33,272 bases of DNA from a virus. Positions within the stretch are counted from its first letter, which is position 1. Every line of letters begins with the position of its first letter. A program made the translations under genes and the position numbers. This document shows positions 15,936-23,895 of the stretch, piece by piece. The DNA is taken from IMG/VR virus record IMGVR_UViG_3300030329_002640, positions 1 to 33,272 of that record; one strand, 5' to 3'. The notes beneath the pieces are model-generated. The model saw only the letters and a program-made list of their open reading frames with translations. It was not told where the DNA came from and ran no database searches.

Positions 15936-16024
15936 AAGGTGTCTCGAAAACGCCATACCCACGATTTAGCAAACCACAAGCATTGTGCCAAACCTTCAGG
16001 TTCTACAGTGAAAAAGGAAAGTAA
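15905..16024 (+). CDS. Small basic ORF (39 aa) overlapping the phosphoesterase end
   Basis: ATG 15905 lies in another frame inside the last codons of the phosphoesterase gene, preceded by GGAAAGG. The product starts MGRIDRRKQLKGVSKTPYP and is basic, with an aromatic stretch TFRFYSEKGK at the end. Its TAA (16022-16024) overlaps the ATG of the following gene by one base, exactly the TAATG coupling used throughout this phage. That makes it a better candidate than the competing frame 15939-16217, which is Arg-rich and overlaps the next gene by nearly 200 bases. Function unknown; it may serve mainly to couple translation. Confidence 0.5.
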   Translation: MGRIDRRKQLKGVSKTPYPRFSKPQALCQTFRFYSEKGK

Positions 16025-16392
16025 TGGAACAACAAATAGAACAAGGCGTAACAGAGTTCCTCGGGAAATGGGGTTGGCTACTCGTGTCGGGCGTATGCTT
16101 TCTTCTGTTCAAAAGCTCGGTGGAGGGTTTAGTAGAGAGTATCAAAGTGTTCGCAGGGGACGACTTAAACACAGACGATGTTGTCATACTGGACGGAAGA
16201 CCTGCAAGGGTTGTTAGAGTTGGACTATGGAAGACTATATTCTTTGTCTATGATGTTGGAACTGCAGATGGTAAACCATTTGTCAAATCGGGGAATAAAA
16301 TGCAAATACAGAACGACCAATTGAAAGTACATTCGATAGAGAAACCTCTACAGATGCTTGATTTATCCCAATGGGAGAATAGGGATGGCTAA
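16024..16392 (+). CDS. Membrane protein with MscS-like beta domain
   Basis: The 122-aa product has one N-terminal transmembrane helix (about 16-30, WGWLLVSGVCFLLFK), a linker helix (SSVEGLVESIKVFAG), then a domain at 46-105. That domain resembles the beta domain of small-conductance mechanosensitive channels: an LNTDDVVILDGRPARVVRVG segment, LWKTIFFVYD, and QIQNDQLKVHSI in place of the channel's 'IPN...' stretch. It lacks the pore helix region needed for a full channel. A role in membrane binding, lysis or superinfection control is open. The start is ATG 16024 after AAAAAGGAAAG and overlapping the 39-aa ORF. It overlaps the next gene's chosen start by 8 bases. Confidence 0.68.
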   Translation: MEQQIEQGVTEFLGKWGWLLVSGVCFLLFKSSVEGLVESIKVFAGDDLNTDDVVILDGRPARVVRVGLWKTIFFVYDVGTADGKPFVKSGNKMQIQNDQLKVHSIEKPLQMLDLSQWENRDG

Positions 16393-19300
16393 GGAAAAAT
16401 TTGAAATAACTCATTTCGGAGGTATTGATAGGTCTGTATCGCAAGAAGATACTGAAATAACATCATCTATTAATTCTTTAAATATAGATACTCAAAAGTC
16501 AGGTGGTAGAATTAAGACCATTAGAGGTGATGAAGTTTTACACAGAGATGGGTTTAAACCTGAACAGGAAAATAGCGATAGTGATATAGTATTTAACAAT
16601 GATTTAGCTGCTTTAAATATGGCTACTTTAGACAATGAAGGAAAGGTTGATTTAGTTATAGCAAACGGGAAACAAGGAATCCCTATGGAAGTTATAGCTT
16701 TTAAAGATATTTACAGTGAATATGTTACAGATGTTTCATTAGCTGATACAGATGTTGTAATCCCTGAAGATAGTTCATATTCTACAGATACTCCTGCGAT
16801 TCTTGAATCTCAGATAAATAGTACCTCTGGTATAGCATCTATTGAAAAATGGAATAATAGTTTGCATATTGGCACTGGAGGGGGATGGGAAGATGTTCCT
16901 AAATGGGTTGGAAGACCAAAGGGTGGTTTTTTATCTAATAGTGATACGGAATATGAAGAATTAGCATGTAAAGATGCATATCAAGTACAACATTTTGGTT
17001 CAAGGTTTACCAAGGTTGTAACTGATTGCTATTCTACTCTTGGATTTAGAACATCACAACATGACGACGATTCTAATAACGAGCATTGGAGTAAAGAACT
17101 TAGATGTGGTAAATATGCATATTGTTATAATTATGAGGGTAGTTTTATATATAAATATGATTTAGACCCTGATACAGATGGTAATATAGGTAAAGCTACA
17201 TTAGTCCAACAGTCCCCTCGTTTTGATAGAATTGTAGCTTTAACATATGACCCTAATGGACATTTAGCAAATCAGTCGTTATCTCCAGAGGCTAATGAGT
17301 CGGTAATCAGAGAAACTGATGGTGTTGTAATAATTGTAGATTCAGGCGATTCTGATATAGATAATTTTGGTGGTACTTTAATATTAATGAGAGCTTCTGA
17401 TTTAAAGGTTATTGCTACTTATCCTATAAAATATCCTGATACTAGTGATGATTTAACATGGGATTCAATACATGGCATGAATAGATATCAACTTGGAATA
17501 GACTATGAATCTGATTATTCTCAGTGGTATAAGGGGTGCAGGGGAGATGGTATAGGTGATATAGCCATTACTAATGCTATGGAGCACTTGCAAACAAATG
17601 ATGAGACATATCCAGCTAGAACTTTATGGATAAGTATTTCTGGAAATCATAGAATAGGTCAATCTAGTATAAAAAATGTTGGAACAGATGCATCTCTATG
17701 GGGGAATTTACATAATGAAGGTAGAGATTCTTGGAGAATGTTGTGGAGTTTTAATGGCTTTGAAGATGGGTGGCCTACTCCTCTCACCCCAATAGAATTT
17801 GTAAACGCATCACCTCCTTGCACAGCTGAAGGTGGTGGTCCTGGGAGTTATTTAGTAGGTCTAAGTTATGATGATAAATATGATTATTACCATGGTAACA
17901 GTAGTTTTTCTACATCTGGATTTTATATGGTTCCAAAGAATGCATTAGCTGTTTCCAAGCCAGATACTGACAATAAAGAATGGATTACTTTAACATGCAC
18001 TATGGGCAGGAGCAAGATGGACAGTCCTTGGTTAGTCCCTCAGAGGCAGACTGATTTTGGAGGCCTGCTCGATGGTGAATTAAATCCCGTAGCAAGCGGA
18101 TATCCGTGGCCATGGGGTTCACCCCAACCTGATATTCCACTTATTTCAGATGAAAGCAACGATAGTCAATTTGGAGGCGAAGACTGGACGCATGGAGCTC
18201 CTGGTCGACCTGAATACAGCCAAGGGCCATACCCTATGATAATATCTACTGTTCGTGATACATCCGATGAAGATGGACATTATTTAAGAGGTATTAGAAT
18301 AGCAGTTTTATCTATACATCATCACAGAGATATTACCCGAAATAACTCAGCAGGAAGTGAATCTCCAAAGATATTGTATGGATTAGGTGCTAATGGAACT
18401 AATGGACTAGTAAACGCCAGTGACTGGACAACTGCTGCTGTTAATAATAGTTATGCTACTATGTCAAATTCTGCGACTACTTTTAGAACTTATCTGGATG
18501 GTGATAGTGGTCTTGCCACTACTAGTATATCTCCTGATGCGGCGAGTGTACCAGCAGCTGATGCTGGTTTAAGGTCAACTTGTGCAATACAGACGTTAGT
18601 TCAAAGTGATATAACTAGTTTACATTTAATGGGAAATTCTGAAGACGACGATTTAAAAAATGATGACCTTTTAGCCGCAGATACAGCTGCTCATTTTAAA
18701 ATGCTTCCTGGTATGAATACTCCTGAAGAAACTTTGAATCCTATTATAGGAGTGTGTAATTTTAAGACACTTCAAGGGGTTCATGATTTAAATAGAAGAT
18801 ATGTTATATTAAAGGCAAAGGATGGTACCACTAATTCGTCTCCAATTAATTCTGCTTATGTAGCAGTTTTTGACTCTAGGAGTCCATTGGATTCCAGTAT
18901 AGCTGATGTTGCTCATAGTAGTGGGACAACATTAGATAAAGATTTAATTGAATTGCGCTTTGATAGAAGTCAATATACTGGAGCAAATTCTCTTAAAGGT
19001 GGATGGTATAATTCTAGTTTTGCTCCAGTAAGAACATATGATGGAGCTGTTGAAAGAAGTTATCCTAGTTATAATAATGATGGAGATATAACTATTTCAT
19101 ATAACGAAATGGCATTAGAAACTGATTCATTTTACAAATTAGCTCAATTAATCTTATGGAGTCCTTCAATTTCAAATCTTACGAGTGGTTATACAAGTAT
19201 ATATGGTGCAACTAACCCAAATACTGACAATGGATTAGGAGTCGATAACTTAGAGCAAGAAGATATTAATACTACTACTGGATTAAATTATAGACAGATG

Positions 19301-21031
19301 TATAGACATGAATCTATTGTAAACGATTATGATTCTGTTATGATAAATGTGGTTAATGGTGATAGTGGTAATAATTTTACGAGTGGAAAAAAGTATAAAT
19401 ATCAAATATCATATACAATGGATGGATTTCAGGAAACTGCACTTCAAGAGGGTTTTATATCAGATACTACAACTGACGTAGATTCTAAAGAGATAACATT
19501 AAAAATACGTTGTTTCGATAATACTATGCGCATGGCTAATCCTAGATATACACATATAAATATCTATAGAACTACATTTAGTGCTACGATGAAGCAAGAA
19601 TCTGAAGCAGAATTAGTAAAATCATTGGAATTATCAGAAGAATACTTTCCTGGAGAATTTGAGGATATAGGTACCAATAGGTTGTTCTTTAGAGTAAAGA
19701 CAATATCTGATAAGAGAAATATAGGAGCTTCTTACGCTGCTATAAATGGAGTTCCAGAAACTTTAAAAAACTTAGGATTACACTATGCCTTAAATACTAC
19801 AATAGGTTCATATCACTTTGTTGCTAGGTGCTATATCCCAGAAACTGGCGAAACAGTTGAGCATGGTTTATTTAGGTCTCAACCAGCGAAGTTTGATACA
19901 TTTGATTGGAGTAATGATTATATATTATTGCCTGAAATACCTAATGCAATAAAGGGATTTAGAGGTAGATTATATGCATTCTCAGATTCTACTATGTATG
20001 TAATATCTCCAAGTACTTTGGAAATATTAGATACTTATGAGGGTATAGGTTGCTGGGGACCAAATGCTATCACAATATCTGATGAATACGGAATGTTATT
20101 TGCTAATAAACAAAGTATTTATCTACATAATGGAAGTAGTGTTAAAAATATTGGAGTGGAAATATCAAATGCGAGTAAGGTTCCTCAAGCTTTTGAAAGT
20201 TCAGCTGATAGGTATATTGGATGGGAGCATATGTTTTCATCGTCTGCGCTACTTGCTGCCGCTGAACATGGTGATGGTATTAATCCAGATGCGTCTTTTG
20301 GAAATAGATTAAGTGAAAGATTTAAATTCCTAAGATTACATTATTTACAACATAAGGATGTTTTTATAATGAATATGTATCATCCTGGTCCAAATAATAT
20401 GCATGGTGCTGGTCAACATGATTGGTTGGTCGACCCTGGGCAGATAGCAGAAGAACCTGAAGAATCAGATACCAGAAGTCTTCCTGACCCAACTCCTTAT
20501 TGCTTTGCGTATTCTCCAAAACAAAATCGATGGGAGAAATGGTGGAATAGTGGAATGAGAGCAGGATGTCCTGGTAAAAGAAGTGATTTTCTTTTTCAAA
20601 GCACACAAATGAAAACTCAGGCGATGGATTTCACTGATTTTTGGTATAATTTTTATTATCCTAAGACTTCAATAAAAAGATATTTGAGTGCAGATAAAAA
20701 TCCGGTATCGCATTACCGTGTTGGCTATTGGACAAGTGGATTCCTTACATTAGGTTCTTCTACTCAATACAAAGTATTGTCTAAACTTAGAATTACATCT
20801 AATAATTTACAGATTTTTGGTGCAAATCTTATAAATGTTCGATTAAAAACTGAAGAAAGCGGTGATGTGGATTTAGTAAAGATAGAAGAAGAAAGTACAC
20901 CCACAATGGATGTTTATAGGATTGGGGGCCCTTCTAAAGTAAAATGTCGCTGGGTAATGGTTGAATTGATAGGAATATCACCTGGATATGAATCCTTAAG
21001 TATAACTTTTAAGCGAAAGAGAATGAACTAA
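16385..21031 (+). CDS. Giant tail-nozzle-like structural protein (1548 aa)
   Basis: The protein opens with KFEITHFGGIDRSVSQEDTE and a segment NSLNIDTQKSGGRIKTIRGD, which resembles the start of tail tubular/nozzle (hub) proteins. Near residues 1189-1265 it has beta-propeller-like strands: KGFRGRLYAFSDSTMYVISP, then an ILDTYEGIGCWGPNAITISD stretch and FANKQSIYLHNGSSVK. These are typical of T7 gp12/P22 gp10-like nozzles. It is far longer than those (about 470-800 aa), owing to a large Asp/Ser/Thr/Tyr-rich insertion in the first two thirds. The start ATG 16385 is preferred over ATG 16358: it follows GGGAGAATAGGG, leaves an 8-base overlap with the upstream gene, and gives the natural N-terminus MAKEKFEI. 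It is coupled to the next gene (TAATG). Confidence 0.75.
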   Translation: MAKEKFEITHFGGIDRSVSQEDTEITSSINSLNIDTQKSGGRIKTIRGDEVLHRDGFKPEQENSDSDIVFNNDLAALNMATLDNEGKVDLVIANGKQGIPMEVIAFKDIYSEYVTDVSLADTDVVIPEDSSYSTDTPAILESQINSTSGIASIEKWNNSLHIGTGGGWEDVPKWVGRPKGGFLSNSDTEYEELACKDAYQVQHFGSRFTKVVTDCYSTLGFRTSQHDDDSNNEHWSKELRCGKYAYCYNYEGSFIYKYDLDPDTDGNIGKATLVQQSPRFDRIVALTYDPNGHLANQSLSPEANESVIRETDGVVIIVDSGDSDIDNFGGTLILMRASDLKVIATYPIKYPDTSDDLTWDSIHGMNRYQLGIDYESDYSQWYKGCRGDGIGDIAITNAMEHLQTNDETYPARTLWISISGNHRIGQSSIKNVGTDASLWGNLHNEGRDSWRMLWSFNGFEDGWPTPLTPIEFVNASPPCTAEGGGPGSYLVGLSYDDKYDYYHGNSSFSTSGFYMVPKNALAVSKPDTDNKEWITLTCTMGRSKMDSPWLVPQRQTDFGGLLDGELNPVASGYPWPWGSPQPDIPLISDESNDSQFGGEDWTHGAPGRPEYSQGPYPMIISTVRDTSDEDGHYLRGIRIAVLSIHHHRDITRNNSAGSESPKILYGLGANGTNGLVNASDWTTAAVNNSYATMSNSATTFRTYLDGDSGLATTSISPDAASVPAADAGLRSTCAIQTLVQSDITSLHLMGNSEDDDLKNDDLLAADTAAHFKMLPGMNTPEETLNPIIGVCNFKTLQGVHDLNRRYVILKAKDGTTNSSPINSAYVAVFDSRSPLDSSIADVAHSSGTTLDKDLIELRFDRSQYTGANSLKGGWYNSSFAPVRTYDGAVERSYPSYNNDGDITISYNEMALETDSFYKLAQLILWSPSISNLTSGYTSIYGATNPNTDNGLGVDNLEQEDINTTTGLNYRQMYRHESIVNDYDSVMINVVNGDSGNNFTSGKKYKYQISYTMDGFQETALQEGFISDTTTDVDSKEITLKIRCFDNTMRMANPRYTHINIYRTTFSATMKQESEAELVKSLELSEEYFPGEFEDIGTNRLFFRVKTISDKRNIGASYAAINGVPETLKNLGLHYALNTTIGSYHFVARCYIPETGETVEHGLFRSQPAKFDTFDWSNDYILLPEIPNAIKGFRGRLYAFSDSTMYVISPSTLEILDTYEGIGCWGPNAITISDEYGMLFANKQSIYLHNGSSVKNIGVEISNASKVPQAFESSADRYIGWEHMFSSSALLAAAEHGDGINPDASFGNRLSERFKFLRLHYLQHKDVFIMNMYHPGPNNMHGAGQHDWLVDPGQIAEEPEESDTRSLPDPTPYCFAYSPKQNRWEKWWNSGMRAGCPGKRSDFLFQSTQMKTQAMDFTDFWYNFYYPKTSIKRYLSADKNPVSHYRVGYWTSGFLTLGSSTQYKVLSKLRITSNNLQIFGANLINVRLKTEESGDVDLVKIEEESTPTMDVYRIGGPSKVKCRWVMVELIGISPGYESLSITFKRKRMN

Positions 21032-21390
21032 TGAAAAAGCGAATAGCCCCTATAATACAAGATGATTCAATGAATAGAGTAATACTTGATATTTATGAGA
21101 TATTAAATGAGTTAATAGATAATGCAGATACATCTAAAAATACAATTTCCAGTAAGGGTAGGGAAGGTTATATTAATATAGTACAAAGAGAGGGTGTCCA
21201 TACTATAGAGTTTAAAACTTCTGGTGGATGGTATTCTGTTGCACTTGATGTACAAAAGAAAGCAATAACTATTCCTGTTTTTAATAACGATGGTGAATAT
21301 ATTGAACCAAATACTCAGATAATAGTTAAAGATGTAAAATTAGTTCCATCAAATAGACCTTTCATCAAACAAGCAGGAAAAACAAATTAA
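21031..21390 (+). CDS. Small protein coupled to the nozzle-like gene
   Basis: The 119-aa product has an N-terminal helix (MNRVILDIYEILNELIDNA) of the kind that forms a coiled coil in fibre-associated proteins, then a beta-rich part (GYINIVQREGVHTIEFKTSG and WYSVALDVQKKAITIPVFN), and a short basic end. Its ATG overlaps the stop of the nozzle-like gene (TAATG), suggesting it is made in proportion to it and may attach to it. There is no membrane segment or signal peptide, and the family is not recognised. Confidence 0.68.
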   Translation: MKKRIAPIIQDDSMNRVILDIYEILNELIDNADTSKNTISSKGREGYINIVQREGVHTIEFKTSGGWYSVALDVQKKAITIPVFNNDGEYIEPNTQIIVKDVKLVPSNRPFIKQAGKTN

Positions 21391-21473
21391 TGTTTGATAT
21401 CTGTTTATTTCCTTCTTATATTAACGTGATGGATTATACTATAAAATCTAATTTAGGAGATTTGAATGTCTAA
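21390..21473 (+). CDS. Possible 27-aa coupled ORF in the gap
   Basis: The stop of the previous gene (TAA 21388-21390) overlaps an ATG at 21390 that reads 27 codons, starting MFDICLFPSYINVMDYTIKS, to TAA 21471-21473, overlapping the next ATG by 8 bases. The TAATG geometry equals that of true gene junctions here, but the sequence has no recognisable feature and the span also holds a candidate promoter, so it may be chance. Confidence 0.2.
   Translation: MFDICLFPSYINVMDYTIKSNLGDLNV
21394..21422 (+). promoter_or_regulatory. Candidate sigma70-like promoter before ejection-protein genes
   Basis: TTGATA at 21394-21399 and TATATT at 21417-21422 are separated by 17 bases; each matches the bacterial consensus in five of six positions. 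It lies in one of the few non-coding gaps, just upstream of the ejection-type gene block. Chance matches are frequent in AT-rich DNA, and a second possible -10 (TATACT at 21435-21440) lies nearby, so this is only a candidate. Confidence 0.35.
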
Positions 21474-22476
21474 CTACAATTTAGAAGAATGGAGAAGGAA
21501 TAGGCCTCCTCAGCCAAATGAAATGTCTCCTATAAGAGAAGCTATGTATAGAGCTCAGAGGGCTAATAAGCCTATATTAAACCAAGCTGGAACTTTTATG
21601 CACGGGGGTGGTACTTTTGATGAGTTTGACTATGAAGTTCCAGGAGAGGTTGATTTTGATACTCAATTAAGTAGAGGTGATTTTATGGAATCTGATACTG
21701 GATGGGGGCCATTAAATCAAGCTGCACAAGGCAGATTTGGCGATTCTATGATGAGGAATGTTGGAGGCAGAGAAGCTCATGTTAACCCTCAAGAAGCTAA
21801 AATAATAGATACTTACGGCAAGGAGGGAGAAGAGGTAGTTAAATCTCAAGGTGCCGGTACTATTAACCCCAAAACTGGGAAAAAGGAATACTGGATTCCA
21901 TTAGCTTTAGGATTAGCGGGATTAGGTGTACAGGCATACGGAGCTTATAGGGCTAACCAAGCAGCACAACAAGGTTATGATGATGCTTTAGGATATCAAC
22001 AAGAAGCATTAGCAGGTTTTGGTAAGCAGAAACAAATGGGTAGAGATTTTATGGACCCAAATAGTGCACAGAATCAAATGTATTTACAAAATATAGAACG
22101 ACAAGGCCTGAACCAAGTTGCTCTTCAAAATCAATTAGCAAATAGAAATGCTGCTGCTTATGGTGGTGGCTTCAGTGGTGCTCAAGCTCAGCAAGCTCGG
22201 CAGGCAAGTTTACAGGCAGGATTACAAGGTAGACAGCAATGGCTTGGCATGATGGGACAACAACAACAAACTGGAGTAAATTTATTACAGGATGCATGGA
22301 AGCAACAGACAGGCATACACAGTAACATGGCTGAATTAGCTATGGCAAGAGGTGCAGGTGAATCTGGAGCATGGACTTCTGGAGTCTCTGGTTTTGGTCA
22401 AGGATTGTCAACGATTGGAGCAGGTTGGGATGGAAGTGGTACAGGTACTACAAGTTATAATCCATGGGGAGACTAA
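21466..22476 (+). CDS. Internal virion/ejection protein candidate with one hydrophobic helix
   Basis: The 336-aa product has a Met/Gly/Asp-rich N-terminal domain containing GGREAHVNPQEAKIIDTYG and VVKSQGAGTINPKTGKKEY, followed by one hydrophobic helix (about 143-161, WIPLALGLAGLGVQAYGAY). A long Gln/Ala-rich helical part follows (about 160-275), with many Q, and the tail is Gly/Ser-rich. This build (membrane-active helix plus extended helix) is seen in podovirus ejection proteins such as T7 gp14 and P22 gp7. Start ATG 21466 has TTTAGGAGATTTGA. The next gene follows after 9 bases. It is likely packaged and helps DNA cross the cell envelope. Confidence 0.7.
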   Translation: MSNYNLEEWRRNRPPQPNEMSPIREAMYRAQRANKPILNQAGTFMHGGGTFDEFDYEVPGEVDFDTQLSRGDFMESDTGWGPLNQAAQGRFGDSMMRNVGGREAHVNPQEAKIIDTYGKEGEEVVKSQGAGTINPKTGKKEYWIPLALGLAGLGVQAYGAYRANQAAQQGYDDALGYQQEALAGFGKQKQMGRDFMDPNSAQNQMYLQNIERQGLNQVALQNQLANRNAAAYGGGFSGAQAQQARQASLQAGLQGRQQWLGMMGQQQQTGVNLLQDAWKQQTGIHSNMAELAMARGAGESGAWTSGVSGFGQGLSTIGAGWDGSGTGTTSYNPWGD

Positions 22477-22485
22477 GGAGACTAA

Positions 22486-23895
22486 ATGGCTAGAGGACTA
22501 GATTTAACTGGATATTATACAGCGATGGAAAATCGCAATAAGGCTTTAGAAGAAACTGGTGCAAATATAGGATATGCATTAGGTACAGGACTTCAGGCTG
22601 TAAGAGATAAAAGAAAAGAACGACATGCTCAAGGTAAAAACGCAGGTTTGCTTGGACTCGGTCTTCCTTCTTTCTTCTTTGGACAAAGCCAAAAAAAGTT
22701 TGATGCTCCTATGAGCAGGGAAGATTATTCAATGAAATTTGGGACTCTAGATGAAGAAACTGGAAGCATTACTCCTAAAAAAGATGGTTATGAAGAATAC
22801 TTAAAGGAAAATTACGGTGGTAATTGGCAGACTGACCCTGATACAGGTGAGACCTACAGAGAAGAAGGTGCTAAAGAGGGATTCTTTGGTACCTATGGAT
22901 TGTTTGGTGATAAGAATCTAAAAGATGATAAACCAATGAGTTGGGGAGCATCAGAGGAAGAAAGGCGTGGCGGTAAAAAGGGTATGTTAGAATTTCTTCA
23001 GAAACCTATAACTGGAAGTGCCGTCGAAGATTTTGCTAAAGAAAAGGGTATGGATTTAGGTGATAGTCCAAATCTTCAGCATTGGCTTGGTTCATCAGTA
23101 GAGGGGCAGAAGTTGCTCAAGGAAGCAGGATTTAGCCCTACTCAAACTGCTTCAATATTAGCAGGAAAAGCTAATCTTACTCAGGGCGACCTATTAAAAA
23201 TAAAGTCTGGCTTAGAAAGTCATATAAAATATGGCGAGGATGCTAAAAAGGTAGCTAAATTCAATCAAGACCGATTTGGACTTTCTGGACCGCATGATAC
23301 TACTGATGATTTTAATGAAGAAGGAGTAGAGCTTGAAGAAGTAGGGAAGCAAGATGATTCAATGTTGGATAAAGCTATTCGTCAAAATCAAATAATTAAA
23401 GCAAGAGCAGAATTTGATAAAGCAGCTAGTGATACAAGTGGAGCTGAGTACGACCCTAGTACTGATTATGGAACAGGAGAGTCCGTTGCTCTAAGCCCTA
23501 TACAAAAGGGGACACGTAAATTAGGAGGGTTACTAAGTAAGGTTGGAGGAAAAATCTCTGGTAAGGGCAATTTATCTATGCCTCAACAACAAGCTCTACG
23601 GATATCTGATAAGGCTGATGTTAATAGCCCAGATTATGTAAAGAATTTAAGTTTTGAACTATCAAAACAAAGTAAGCCTAATGCACTTAGGACTATACAG
23701 TTCCTTGCAGAAGAAGGACGACTAACAAATCAACAAATAGAGGAGCTTTCAGCAAAGTATCCAGAAGCTATGAACTTTTATATGCATACTGAACAGTCGG
23801 TAGATTATGGAAAATCTGCATTAGGGGAATATACTGATGAAGGAAAACCTATACAATACGCTACTCCTCCAGGTTATAAATATGGGGGTAGATAA
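22486..23895 (+). CDS. Virion protein of the ejection block, unknown
   Basis: The 469-aa product starts with a helix (LDLTGYYTAMENRNKALEET) and an Ala/Gly segment (GANIGYALGTGLQAVRD), then a short hydrophobic Gly/Leu/Phe stretch (about 52-66, NAGLLGLGLPSFFFG). A long hydrophilic region rich in Lys, Gly, Asp and Glu follows, with 'GLFGDKN' and 'WGASEEERRGGKKG'. Its end is helix-rich with DYGKSALGEYTDEGKPIQYA. No domain is recognised. Placement between two likely ejection proteins and a clear GGAGACTAA before the ATG suggest a packaged protein. Its stop directly abuts the next ATG. Confidence 0.6.
   Translation: MARGLDLTGYYTAMENRNKALEETGANIGYALGTGLQAVRDKRKERHAQGKNAGLLGLGLPSFFFGQSQKKFDAPMSREDYSMKFGTLDEETGSITPKKDGYEEYLKENYGGNWQTDPDTGETYREEGAKEGFFGTYGLFGDKNLKDDKPMSWGASEEERRGGKKGMLEFLQKPITGSAVEDFAKEKGMDLGDSPNLQHWLGSSVEGQKLLKEAGFSPTQTASILAGKANLTQGDLLKIKSGLESHIKYGEDAKKVAKFNQDRFGLSGPHDTTDDFNEEGVELEEVGKQDDSMLDKAIRQNQIIKARAEFDKAASDTSGAEYDPSTDYGTGESVALSPIQKGTRKLGGLLSKVGGKISGKGNLSMPQQQALRISDKADVNSPDYVKNLSFELSKQSKPNALRTIQFLAEEGRLTNQQIEELSAKYPEAMNFYMHTEQSVDYGKSALGEYTDEGKPIQYATPPGYKYGGR

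Noticed and set aside
15939-16217. 92-aa Arg/His/Cys-rich ORF with GTG start
   Set aside because: It has shadow-like composition, overlaps the well-supported MscS-like gene by 194 bases and has a poor ribosome binding site; the 39-aa frame fits the coupling rule better.
16358-16384. Upstream ATG for the nozzle-like gene
   Set aside because: It lies 35 bases inside the previous gene and lacks a suitable ribosome binding site; ATG 16385 has GGGAGAATAGGG and a natural N-terminus.
20064-20312. 82-aa plus-strand ORF inside the nozzle-like gene
   Set aside because: Out-of-frame shadow wholly inside a long coding region with clear beta-propeller-like content.
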